7,946 nucleotides of DNA from Comamonadaceae bacterium (GCA_024642025.1 JAHEBY010000117.1:1-7946), one strand, 5' to 3'; positions 1 to 7,735 are shown, counted from the first letter of the stretch. Numbers and translations are program-made. The notes: a model not told the origin generated them from the letters alone.

Positions 1-71
1 TTGCCGTCGAAGCTCGCACCCATTGGCCACGGTTTGCCGTGCTCTAGCGCAATGGCGGCGTCAGGCGTCAT
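1..71 (-). CDS. glgX: Glycogen debranching enzyme GlgX, N-terminal fragment (cut by window edge)
   Basis: Only the first 23 codons are visible; the gene continues past base 1. The translation begins MTPDAAIALEHGKPWPMGAS and then reads FDG. This resembles the GlgX/isoamylase N-terminus, where a 'GKP.PLGA..DG' stretch opens the carbohydrate-binding module (E. coli GlgX starts MTQLAIGKPAPLGAHYDG). GlgX hydrolyses the alpha-1,6 branch stubs left in limit dextrin after phosphorylase action, which fits the glgP and glgB genes upstream. The start is well fixed: the only in-frame start codon is the ATG at 71-69, because an in-frame TGA lies six codons upstream (89-87). The ATG overlaps the 3' end of glgB by 11 bp in another frame. 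The only Shine-Dalgarno-like bases are a short GGA very close to the ATG, so translation is probably coupled to glgB. The family call rests on a short stretch plus context. Confidence 0.85.
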   Translation of the reverse strand, partial: MTPDAAIALEHGKPWPMGASFDG

Positions 72-2304
72 TTTTCCATTCGAGCATCACCGTCGCGAGG
101 GGCGGGACATCCAGCAACAGCGAGAAAGGCTTGCCATGCGCAGCTACCGGTTGCGCCGTAGCGGTGCCTAACGGAGTGCCCACATTGCTGCCACCATAGT
201 GTCGCGAGTCGGTATTGAGCCGCTCTCGATAGTGGCCTGCCTGCGGGACTCCAAAGCGCAGTCCACGCTGAACCACTGGCGTAAAGTTGCAGAGCACGAC
301 CATTAGCGCATTTCCATCCTTCCCCCTGCGAATGAAACTGAGCAATGATCGGTCGGCGTCAGTATGGTCTATCCATTCAAAACCTGTGGATTCCACGTCG
401 AGGCTGTGCAGAGTGGGGGTGCCGCTGTAGAGGTGATTGAGATCCCTGGTCAAGCGTTGAATTCCGCGATGATGTTCAGCATCTTGGCCGGCTTCCAGCA
501 GGTGCCAATCGAGGCTTTGATCGTGGTTCCACTCCCGGTCTTGTCCGAACTCGCAGCCCATGAACAGAAGTTTCTTGCCTGGGTGCGCATACATAAAGCC
601 CAGGTAGGCGCGAAGGTTGGCAAACTGCTGCCAGCGATCACCCGGCATTTTGTTGAGCAGCGACTTTTTCCCATGCACAACTTCGTCGTGCGAAATGGGA
701 AGCACAAAATTTTCATCAAAGGCATAAACCAGGCCAAAGGTCATTTCGCCGTGGTGATGTTTGCGATGTACGGAATCTCTGGCCATGTAGGACAGCGTGT
801 CGTGCATCCAGCCCATGTTCCACTTGTAGTGAAACCCCAAGCCTCCTGCGTAGGTGGGCCTTGAAACGCCTGGAAACGCGGTGGATTCCTCCGCCAGCGT
901 AACGGCTTCGGGTCGCTGGCCACCAATGATTTCGTTCATTCGCTTGAAAAAGGCGATGGCTTCAAGGTTCTCGCGTCCACCTTGGGCATTGGGGAGCCAT
1001 TCGCCCGCCTTGCGACTGTAGTCACGATAGAGCATCGAGGCGACCGCGTCCACCCTCAATCCGTCTACACCAAAGCGTTCTAACCAGTAGAGCGCATTGC
1101 CCACCAGAAAGTTGCATACCTCCGTTCGCCCCAGGTTGTAGATGAGCGTATTCCAGTCGTTGTGGAAACCTTCGCGTGGATCAGCGTACTCGTACAGATG
1201 CGTGCCGTCGAAATTCGCGAGGCCATGCTCGTCGGTAGGGAAGTGCGCGGGCACCCAGTCCAGTATCAAGCCCACCTGTTCGGCATGACAGCGGGCGACA
1301 AATCGTGCGAAGCCAGCGGCGTCGCCAAATCGGGAGGTGGGCGCATATAACCCGATGGGCTGGTAGCCCCATGAACCATCAAAGGGATGCTCACTCACAG
1401 GCAGCAATTCCAGATGAGTGAAAGCCATGTCTTTCACGTAAGGCACCAGCGTATCTGCCAACTCATCCCAATTGAGCCAACGGCCCGGGCCCGACGCGTT
1501 GCCATTGCCGTTCTCATCTGAAATTCGACGCCAGGAGCCCAGATGAACTTCGTAAATGCTCAGCGGCGCATTCAGGGCGTTTGCCTTTTGGCGTGCCGGT
1601 GAAGTTGCTAAAACTGGCGTCGCATTTGCTACCACGCTCGCAGTCGCAGGTCTGAGCTCGGATTGCCGGGCGTAGGGGTCCGAGCGCGCGGGCAAGACCC
1701 GACCTTCGCGCGACCTTATCTCAAACTTGTAAAGCGCACCGGCCTCAACTTGTGGCAAGAAGATTTCCCACACTCCGCATTCACGTCGCAGGCGCATGGG
1801 GTGACGGCGGCCGTCCCAGAAATTGAAATTCCCGACCACGCTAACCCGGGATGCGTTTGGCGCCCATACTGAAAAACGCGTGCCTTTGACGCCATGAAAC
1901 TCAATGGGTATCGCCCCCAACACCTCATAAGGTCGCAAATGCGTACCTTCCGCGAGCAGCCAGACATCCAATTCGGTAAGGACTGGCGGAAACCGATAGG
2001 GATCTTCGAGAATCTCTTCAGTCCCTTCAGCCCACCGCACATGCAGACGGTAGTTCAGGTTCTGCCGCGCAGTTAACATCTGCTCAAAAAAACCGGCATC
2101 ATTTCGTTTGGCCAGAGTCGCAAGCACGCGGCCTGAATGCCTATCGATCACCAGTACCTGCTGCGCGCCCGGCATAAAGGCACGAATGGAAACCCGCGAG
2201 TCAGGTGCCTGGTGAAGGCCCAATACAGAAAACGGATCGTGGTGAGTCGCCCCGCAGATTTGATCGACGTCTTGTTGGTCCAGCAGGGCGTCAGGGCTAT
2301 TCAT
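61..2304 (-). CDS. glgB: 1,4-alpha-glucan branching enzyme GlgB (EC 2.4.1.18)
   Basis: This is a complete 747-residue GH13 branching enzyme (E. coli GlgB is 728). It cuts an alpha-1,4 chain and re-attaches the piece through an alpha-1,6 bond, in the cytoplasm. Visible parts are an N-terminal beta-sandwich domain N1 (about 20-115), a CBM48 domain (about 130-235, with FSVWAPNA and the GNFNFWDG motif), a catalytic barrel (about 250-640) and a C-terminal beta domain. Catalytic residues align with E. coli D405/E458/D526: nucleophile D419 in GLRVDAV, acid/base E472 in LAEES and D540 in ISHDEVVHGKKS. DWVPAHFP (349-356) is conserved region I. A Gly/Asn-rich insert lies near 264-274. The ATG is the only plausible start, since a TAA stop directly precedes it. 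It sits 19 bp after the glgP stop with no clear Shine-Dalgarno sequence, so coupling to glgP is likely. Confidence 0.97.
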   Translation of the reverse strand: MNSPDALLDQQDVDQICGATHHDPFSVLGLHQAPDSRVSIRAFMPGAQQVLVIDRHSGRVLATLAKRNDAGFFEQMLTARQNLNYRLHVRWAEGTEEILEDPYRFPPVLTELDVWLLAEGTHLRPYEVLGAIPIEFHGVKGTRFSVWAPNASRVSVVGNFNFWDGRRHPMRLRRECGVWEIFLPQVEAGALYKFEIRSREGRVLPARSDPYARQSELRPATASVVANATPVLATSPARQKANALNAPLSIYEVHLGSWRRISDENGNGNASGPGRWLNWDELADTLVPYVKDMAFTHLELLPVSEHPFDGSWGYQPIGLYAPTSRFGDAAGFARFVARCHAEQVGLILDWVPAHFPTDEHGLANFDGTHLYEYADPREGFHNDWNTLIYNLGRTEVCNFLVGNALYWLERFGVDGLRVDAVASMLYRDYSRKAGEWLPNAQGGRENLEAIAFFKRMNEIIGGQRPEAVTLAEESTAFPGVSRPTYAGGLGFHYKWNMGWMHDTLSYMARDSVHRKHHHGEMTFGLVYAFDENFVLPISHDEVVHGKKSLLNKMPGDRWQQFANLRAYLGFMYAHPGKKLLFMGCEFGQDREWNHDQSLDWHLLEAGQDAEHHRGIQRLTRDLNHLYSGTPTLHSLDVESTGFEWIDHTDADRSLLSFIRRGKDGNALMVVLCNFTPVVQRGLRFGVPQAGHYRERLNTDSRHYGGSNVGTPLGTATAQPVAAHGKPFSLLLDVPPLATVMLEWKNDA

Positions 2305-2323
2305 TTAAGTTTGACTTGAAAGC

Positions 2324-4756
2324 TTAACGGGCAGTCGGCTCAACGTGCCAAATCTGGCTGGCGTATTCGCCAATCGTCCGATCAGACGAGAACACACCCA
2401 TGCCCGCTACATTGGCGATCGCCTTTTTGCACCAATCCCCGGGCCGCCGATACAAATCGTCCACCCTGGATTGCGCGGAAAGGTAGGAGTCGTAGTCGGC
2501 CAAAAGCAGGTAATGATCTCCTCCTGAAAGCAGTGAGTCAATCAGGGGACGGTAGCGTTGCGGCTCTTCCGGTGAGAATTTGCCATTCGCAATGGCGTCC
2601 AGGACCGCTTTCAGCGCAGGACTCTTTTCATAGTACTGCGTCGGTTGATACCCGTTTTTTCGAACCTCCAGTACTTCCGGAGTCTTGAGTCCAAATATGA
2701 AAATATTCTCGTCGCCGACGTTTTGCCGGATTTCTATGTTGGCACCGTCGTCGGTGCCAATTGTCAACGCGCCATTCAGCGCCAGCTTCATATTCCCTGT
2801 GCCGGACGCTTCCGTACCTGCCGTGGAAATCTGCTCAGACAGGTCTGCGCCAGGCATGATGATTTCCGCCACTGAGACGCCATAGTTTGGAATAAAGACC
2901 ACTTTGACCCTGCCGCCCACTGCGACGTCGTTGTTGACAACGGACCCAACGTCATGAATCAACCGGATGATGGATTTGGCTGTATGGTAGCTTGATGCCG
3001 CTTTACCCGAAAAGATGAATGTACGCGGGACCCAGGGTAGCTCCGGATTTGCAAGTATCGCCTGGTAGCGGGTAACGATGTGCAAGACATTCAGCAGTTG
3101 GCGCTTGTATTCGTGAATGCGCTTGACCTGAACGTCAAAGAGGCTGTCGGCGGAAACTTGAATACCAGTCGCCTTATGTATATAGGCGGCCAAGCGCGCC
3201 TTGTTTTCACGCTTTACAACCGTGAATGCCTGTGAAAACGCGCTGTCGTCCTGCAATTCGGCCAGGCGACGCAGCTGATTCAGGTCAAAACGCCAGGACG
3301 TGCCAAGGTGTTGATCCAACAGCCTGGCCAGGCCCGGATTGGCTTGAGATAACCAGCGGCGTGGTGTAACCCCGTTCGTCATGTTCGTGAACCGTTGTGG
3401 CCACATACTTGCGAAGTCCGCAAAGATTGTTTGAACCAGCAGGTTTGAATGCAACGCGGAAACCCCGTTGACTTTATGGCTGCCAACAACACTCAGATGT
3501 GCCATTCGCACCCGTCGCTCACCGCTTTCGTCGATCAACGACAACCGGGCAATAAAGTCGACGTCTCCGGGACGGATTCGGGCTGCCTCCTCCAGGAGCT
3601 CCTTGTTGATGCGAAAAATGATTTCCAGATGACGCGGCAATACGTGCTGTATCAACGATACCGGCCAAGTCTCCAGCGCCTCTGGCATGAGCGTGTGGTT
3701 GGTGTATGAGAACGTCTTGCGACAAAGGGCCCAGGCTGCGTCCCAAGGCATCTCGCGCTCATCACAGAGTACGCGCATTAGCTCAGCCACACCTATGGCA
3801 GGATGGGTGTCATTCAGATGAATGGCTACCTTGTCCGCCAGATTATCCAGTGACGGATGCTCGCTCAAATGCCGACTCACGAGGTCTTGAATCGAAGCTG
3901 CCACGAAGAAGTATTCCTGCTTGAGCCTCAATTCCCGACCGGCGGGCGTGCTGTCGTTTGGATAAAGTACCCAGGAAATGTTTTCGTACTCGTTCTTTGC
4001 GCTGGCAGCTCGTGCGTAATCACCCGTATTGAAAGCGCCCAAGTCGATATGCGCTGGAGCCACGGCTTTCCAGAGACGCAGCGTACTGACGCGTTCCGTT
4101 CCGTGACCCGGAATGACCATGTCGTAGGCTTTGGCTTCCACTTCGCCGCCATGGCGCCAAACCGCTTTGCCGGCAAGGTGCTCAACCCAACCACCAAAGC
4201 GAACGGGGTACATGACGTCCGCCCTCGGGAATTCCCAAGGGGTCCCATCCTGCAACCAGGAATCTGGATACTCTGTCTGACATCCATTCTGAATATCCTG
4301 TGCGAACATGCCATATTCGTACCGAATGCCATAGCCGAAGGAAGGTAAGCCTAAAGTGGCCATGGAATCCAAAAAACAGGCCGCGAGCCGGCCAAGGCCG
4401 CCGTTTCCCAACGCTGCATCCGGTTCGCGCTGGGCCGCATCTTCGAGTGTTTGCGCATGCTGCATGAGGCCCTGCGCAGCCGCTGAGGTCAGGTTGAGGG
4501 CCGCCAGCGCGTTCGACAGGGTGCGACCCATCAAAAATTCCATCGAAAGATAGACCACCCGTCGCGTCTTTGCATCGTGGTCTTGAGCTTGAGTCTGAAC
4601 CCATTGCTTGGACAATTGCTGTCGGGCTACATGAGATACGGCCAGCATTAAATCGGTGGTAGAGGCGTCAGCGGATGCAACGCCAACCGTACTGAGCAGG
4701 TGCTCCTCAATCTGGGCTGCTAGGGCATGTTTTGCTATCGACGAGCTTGGGTTCAC
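2324..4756 (-). CDS. glgP: Glycogen/maltodextrin phosphorylase GlgP (EC 2.4.1.1)
   Basis: This is a GT35 alpha-glucan phosphorylase. It uses pyridoxal phosphate and inorganic phosphate to release glucose-1-P from the non-reducing ends of glycogen. From the GTG start used here it has 810 residues; the same frame opens 13 codons earlier at a TTG (4795), giving 823. Numbered from that TTG, the PLP signature EASGTGNMKLALN is at 662-674 with K670 as the cofactor lysine. Other conserved blocks are YLSMEFLMGR (82-91), the glycine-rich ALGNGGLGRLAACFLDS (128-144), HLNDTHPAI (326-334), NGVTPRRWL (474-482) and KRIHEYKRQLLN (558-569). GTG was chosen because AAAGGA lies 7 nt upstream, whereas nothing similar precedes the TTG, and the conserved sequence starts well downstream. 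It is the first gene of the leftward block. Sequence alone does not separate glycogen from maltodextrin preference; context favours glycogen. Confidence 0.95.
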   Translation of the reverse strand: MNPSSSIAKHALAAQIEEHLLSTVGVASADASTTDLMLAVSHVARQQLSKQWVQTQAQDHDAKTRRVVYLSMEFLMGRTLSNALAALNLTSAAAQGLMQHAQTLEDAAQREPDAALGNGGLGRLAACFLDSMATLGLPSFGYGIRYEYGMFAQDIQNGCQTEYPDSWLQDGTPWEFPRADVMYPVRFGGWVEHLAGKAVWRHGGEVEAKAYDMVIPGHGTERVSTLRLWKAVAPAHIDLGAFNTGDYARAASAKNEYENISWVLYPNDSTPAGRELRLKQEYFFVAASIQDLVSRHLSEHPSLDNLADKVAIHLNDTHPAIGVAELMRVLCDEREMPWDAAWALCRKTFSYTNHTLMPEALETWPVSLIQHVLPRHLEIIFRINKELLEEAARIRPGDVDFIARLSLIDESGERRVRMAHLSVVGSHKVNGVSALHSNLLVQTIFADFASMWPQRFTNMTNGVTPRRWLSQANPGLARLLDQHLGTSWRFDLNQLRRLAELQDDSAFSQAFTVVKRENKARLAAYIHKATGIQVSADSLFDVQVKRIHEYKRQLLNVLHIVTRYQAILANPELPWVPRTFIFSGKAASSYHTAKSIIRLIHDVGSVVNNDVAVGGRVKVVFIPNYGVSVAEIIMPGADLSEQISTAGTEASGTGNMKLALNGALTIGTDDGANIEIRQNVGDENIFIFGLKTPEVLEVRKNGYQPTQYYEKSPALKAVLDAIANGKFSPEEPQRYRPLIDSLLSGGDHYLLLADYDSYLSAQSRVDDLYRRPGDWCKKAIANVAGMGVFSSDRTIGEYASQIWHVEPTAR

Positions 4757-4763
4757 GGAGACA

Positions 4764-4769
4764 TCCTTT
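4764..4769 (-). promoter_or_regulatory. Ribosome binding site of glgP, decides the start
   Basis: On the minus strand AAAGGA lies 7 nt before the GTG at 4756-4754. This is a near-ideal Shine-Dalgarno core and spacing. It is the main reason for preferring this start to the TTG at 4795, whose upstream sequence is pyrimidine-rich (CTTCTCC). Confidence 0.8.
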
Positions 4770-4885
4770 GGCAATATCGGTTTGATGGCGGTCAATGCGG
4801 AGAAGATGCAAAATCTGCGACAAACGGCAGGGCGCTTGCAGCTTCAAATTGGGGCGATAGCGCCAAGCAAATTCCGAGCCACTAG

Positions 4886-4898
4886 CCACTTTAAGTGG
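4886..4898. repeat. Perfect 13-bp palindrome with adjacent half-site (candidate operator)
   Basis: CCACTTTAAGTGG has 6-bp arms (CCACTT/AAGTGG) around one central T. A further CCACT copy lies 7 bp upstream in direct orientation (4879-4883), within the tandem GCCACT-A-GCCACT. It sits near the middle of the divergent region, about 100 bp from glgC and 130 bp from glgP. That position would suit a regulator acting on both operons. No regulator is identified. Confidence 0.4.
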
Positions 4899-4990
4899 AA
4901 TTCTCTCACGAGGTACCCGTTCGGTAACTCTCTTAACCCAAGGTGCGCCAACGGCATTAAGATAGTTGAGAGTTCATACTACAAAAAATG

Positions 4991-4995
4991 AGGAG
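4991..4995 (+). promoter_or_regulatory. Ribosome binding site of glgC
   Basis: AGGAG ends 5 nt before the ATG at 5001, a strong Shine-Dalgarno match that supports this start. It is the only clear ribosome binding site in the glgC-glgA pair. Confidence 0.8.
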
Positions 4996-5000
4996 ACAGC

Positions 5001-6272
5001 ATGGAAACGCAAGAACTGGCGAGTAGTTTTGATTTGCCCAAACGCACTGTCGCGCTGGTGCTTGCCGGCGGGCGCGGCAGCCGACTGATGAATCTGACCG
5101 ACCGAAGGGCCAAACCGGCTGTCTACTTTGGGGGAAAGTTCCGGATTATTGATTTTGCGTTGTCGAATTGCCTGAATTCCGGCATCCGACGTGTTGGGGT
5201 GATTACGCAATACAAATCTCACAGCTTGTTGCGCCACCTTCAACGGGGATGGGCGTTCCTGAAAAGTGAGATGAATGAGTTTGTGGATCTTCTGCCCGCG
5301 CAGCAGCGTACAGATGATGAAAGTTGGTACCGCGGCACAGCGGACGCCGTTTACCAAAATCAGGATATTCTGGCCAGCTACCGCTCGGTTGAATACGTTG
5401 TGGTGCTTGCGGGAGACCACATCTACAAGATGAACTATGCCCTGATGTTGGCTGACCATGTAAGCAAGGGGCGAGAGTGCACCGTGGGTTGCATTGCCGT
5501 GCCTCGTAGTGAAGCCTCTGCGTTTGGGGTCATGGCCGTTGACGGCAAGTACATGATCACAGAGTTTGTGGAAAAGCCTGCAGACCCTCCTTCAATGCCG
5601 GGACAACCTGACATGGCTTTGGCGAGCATGGGCATCTATGTTTTCAATGCCCGCTATTTATACAAGGAACTGGAGCGGGACATGGCAGATCCGCAGTCCA
5701 GTCACGATTTTGGAAAAGACATCATTCCCAGGGCGGTAAAGAATGGCTGCGCTGCGGCCCACCCGTTCGAGTTGAGTGCGGTTGGAACCAAGCATGACGA
5801 GGCGCCCTACTGGAGGGATGTTGGAACCATAGATGCGTATTGGGATGCAAATATTGATTTGACGGCAACGGACCCCTTGTTGAATTTGTATGACACCCGT
5901 TGGCCAATCTGGACTTACCAGGAGCAGCTCCCGCCGGCCAAATTCGTACACAACCTTGACGATCGACGAGGCTCAGCGATTGAGTCCACTGTGTCTGGAG
6001 GATGCATCGTGTCTGGCCAGGTTTTTCGGACTCTGCTTTTCTCCAACGTTCGCGTGCACTCGTATTCCTCCGTCAATTGGTCAGTGCTTCTGCCCGGTGT
6101 TCAGGTCGGCCGCAGAGCGCGGCTGACACGTGTGGTTGTAGACCGTGGGTGCATCATTCCAGACGGTCTCGTGATCGGTGAAAACGCGGAGGAGGACGCC
6201 TTGCGCTTTTATCGCAGCCCCAACGGCATCACGCTCGTTACCTCAGAGATGCTTGCAAGAATTGCCGCATGA
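5001..6272 (+). CDS. glgC: Glucose-1-phosphate adenylyltransferase GlgC (ADP-glucose pyrophosphorylase, EC 2.7.7.27)
   Basis: This is a complete 423-residue enzyme (E. coli 431) that makes ADP-glucose and pyrophosphate from ATP and glucose-1-P, the committed and usually allosterically controlled step of bacterial glycogen synthesis. The N-terminal nucleotidyltransferase domain carries LAGGRGSRL (21-29), WYRGTADAV (109-117), LAGDH with catalytic D139 (E. coli D142) and FVEKPADPP with glucose-1-P-binding K192 (E. coli K195). HDFGKDIIP and EAPYWRDVGT follow. The C-terminal part (about 325-400) is the left-handed beta-helix domain, ending with the family hallmark GENAEEDALRFYRS. Several positions that form the fructose-1,6-bisphosphate/AMP site in E. 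coli are substituted (R35, Y42, S126, S415, A419), while R36, R48 and R382 are kept. It is first in the rightward block and overlaps glgA by 4 bp. Confidence 0.97.
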   Translation: METQELASSFDLPKRTVALVLAGGRGSRLMNLTDRRAKPAVYFGGKFRIIDFALSNCLNSGIRRVGVITQYKSHSLLRHLQRGWAFLKSEMNEFVDLLPAQQRTDDESWYRGTADAVYQNQDILASYRSVEYVVVLAGDHIYKMNYALMLADHVSKGRECTVGCIAVPRSEASAFGVMAVDGKYMITEFVEKPADPPSMPGQPDMALASMGIYVFNARYLYKELERDMADPQSSHDFGKDIIPRAVKNGCAAAHPFELSAVGTKHDEAPYWRDVGTIDAYWDANIDLTATDPLLNLYDTRWPIWTYQEQLPPAKFVHNLDDRRGSAIESTVSGGCIVSGQVFRTLLFSNVRVHSYSSVNWSVLLPGVQVGRRARLTRVVVDRGCIIPDGLVIGENAEEDALRFYRSPNGITLVTSEMLARIAA

Positions 6273-7735
6273 GGGTGTTGCACGCCGCGGCAGAGATCTT
6301 TCCGCTAGTCAAAACAGGTGGGCTTGCCGATGTGGTGGGCGCTTTGCCCCAGGCCCAGGCTCGCGCGGGAGCAGATGTACGCCTTGTGCTGCCAGGTCTG
6401 CCGGCCATCAAGCGTGGCGTAGAGCATCAAACGGTGATCCAGCACATTGGTGCCTGCTTTGGGGCGGCCAAGGTAACGATTTCACAAGGTCGAATAATCG
6501 GTACCGGCCTCATTGCCTATGTAGTTGATGCACCGTTTCTGTTTGGGCGTCAGGGAAACCCCTACCACGCGCCGGATGGCAGCGCGTGGCCAGACAACGC
6601 GCAACGATTTGCCTTGTTAGGTTGGGCTGCGGCCCATCTCGCCAGCGGTGAGATTGATGCATATTGGAAGCCCGAGATATTGCACGTCCACGACTGGCAC
6701 GCGGCGATGGCCTGTGCCTATCTGGCCGCGAGTCCTCAAGACGACATTGCGTCGGTTTTCACTGTGCATAACCTCGCGTATCAAGGTGTTTTTGATGTTT
6801 CGGATTTTCACCTGTTGGGGCTCCCTGCGCATCTGATGACTCCCGCAGGCCTTGAGTTCCACGGTCAATACTCATTCATCAAAGCGGGACTTGCCTTTGC
6901 AGACAAGATTACGACGGTTAGTCCGACCTACGCCCGTGAGATCGCCACTGCCGAGTTTGGTTGTGGGCTAGAAGGTGTCATTCAAAGCCGTGGTTCCAAT
7001 GTTTCCGGAATTCTCAATGGCGTGGATACGGAGGTATGGGGCCCCGAACGGGACTCGGAAATCGCTGCCAACTATTCGGCCACGTCCATGGGCGGCAAGG
7101 CAATATGCAAGGCGGCGCTTCAAAAAGCGTTGGGCCTGCGATCGGATCTCAACGCGCCTTTACTGGGGGTGGTCAGTCGCATCACGCCCCAAAAGGGACT
7201 GGATCTACTGCTGACCGCGTTGCCAGCCCTCCTTGAGCATGGAGTCCAGCTTGTCGTACAGGGAAGCGGAAATATCGAGCTCGAAGAGTTGATGAAGGCG
7301 GCGGCCAAGGCAAACCCAGACCGTGTGGCGTTGCGTCTCGGTTACGACGAAGGCTTTGCCCATCAAATCATTGCAGGCGCAGACATGTTGCTGGTGCCGT
7401 CGCGCTTTGAACCTTGCGGACTCACTCAGCTCTATGCATTGCGATACGGTACGGTACCGGTGGTGCGAAAGGTCGGTGGTCTTGCAGATACTGTCACGGA
7501 TGCAAACGTTGACTCTCTGGCTCGCCACGAGGCCACTGGCTATGCCTTCGGACCGGCAACCCCAGAAGCACTTGAAGCCGCCATTGGTCGAGCAATCAGT
7601 GCCTACGCCCAGCCCGCACTTTGGCGGCAAATCGTATCCCAAGGGATGCGCAAAGATTTTTCCTGGACAAATCCCGCCGGAGAATATTTGGCGCTCTACG
7701 ACAGTGCATTGCTTGAAGGAGGTAAGCCGACTTGA
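6269..7735 (+). CDS. glgA: Glycogen synthase GlgA (ADP-glucose:glucan glucosyltransferase, EC 2.4.1.21)
   Basis: This is a complete 488-residue GT5 glycogen synthase (E. coli 477), which transfers glucose from ADP-glucose to the non-reducing end of an alpha-1,4-glucan. The N-terminus has the sugar-nucleotide motif KTGGLADV (15-22, with K15). It is followed by HVHDWH (139-144), FTVHNLAYQG (164-173), TTVSPTYA and GILNGVD (247-253). The C-terminal Rossmann domain has VVSRITPQKG (301-310, matching the E. coli R300/K305 pair) and PSRFEPCGLTQ (377-387) with E381 and C383, equivalent to E. coli E377 and C379. The start ATG overlaps the glgC stop as ATGA and has no strong Shine-Dalgarno sequence, so translational coupling with glgC is likely. 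The motif begins only 14 residues in, so a shorter start is excluded. No defects are seen. Confidence 0.97.
   Translation: MRVLHAAAEIFPLVKTGGLADVVGALPQAQARAGADVRLVLPGLPAIKRGVEHQTVIQHIGACFGAAKVTISQGRIIGTGLIAYVVDAPFLFGRQGNPYHAPDGSAWPDNAQRFALLGWAAAHLASGEIDAYWKPEILHVHDWHAAMACAYLAASPQDDIASVFTVHNLAYQGVFDVSDFHLLGLPAHLMTPAGLEFHGQYSFIKAGLAFADKITTVSPTYAREIATAEFGCGLEGVIQSRGSNVSGILNGVDTEVWGPERDSEIAANYSATSMGGKAICKAALQKALGLRSDLNAPLLGVVSRITPQKGLDLLLTALPALLEHGVQLVVQGSGNIELEELMKAAAKANPDRVALRLGYDEGFAHQIIAGADMLLVPSRFEPCGLTQLYALRYGTVPVVRKVGGLADTVTDANVDSLARHEATGYAFGPATPEALEAAIGRAISAYAQPALWRQIVSQGMRKDFSWTNPAGEYLALYDSALLEGGKPT

Larger units (their letters stand above)
4757..5000. promoter_or_regulatory. Divergent glgP/glgC promoter region
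   Basis: This 244-bp non-coding stretch separates the two operons and must hold the promoters for both directions. I see no convincing sigma-70 promoter on either strand. The best rightward options are weak: TTAACC (4933-4938) with TAAGAT (4958-4963) at 19-bp spacing, and an isolated CATACT (4975-4980). Notable elements are the palindrome at 4886-4898 with an extra half-site, a sigma-54-like match at 4825-4840, a short GC-rich dyad GGCG/CGCC near 4853-4864, and a 7-bp inverted repeat AACTCTC (4926-4932) / GAGAGTT (4968-4974) upstream of glgC. None of these functions is proven. Confidence 0.6.

Noticed and set aside
364..864. 166-codon open frame on + antisense to glgB
   Set aside because: It is fully inside the catalytic domain coding sequence of glgB, has no family resemblance, and is best explained by base composition.
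3857..4348. 163-codon open frame on + antisense to glgP
   Set aside because: It is contained entirely within conserved glgP coding sequence and has no recognisable motif.
4933..4980. Sigma-70 promoter candidates for glgC
   Set aside because: Each pair of hexamers matches only about 4 of 6 positions with non-ideal spacing (19 bp) or lacks a -35, so no promoter is called.
4974..5459. 161-codon open frame on - antisense to the glgC 5' end
   Set aside because: It overlaps strongly conserved glgC motifs, and the peptide resembles no family I know. It ends in the intergenic region, where a real gene would conflict with the glgC ribosome binding site region.
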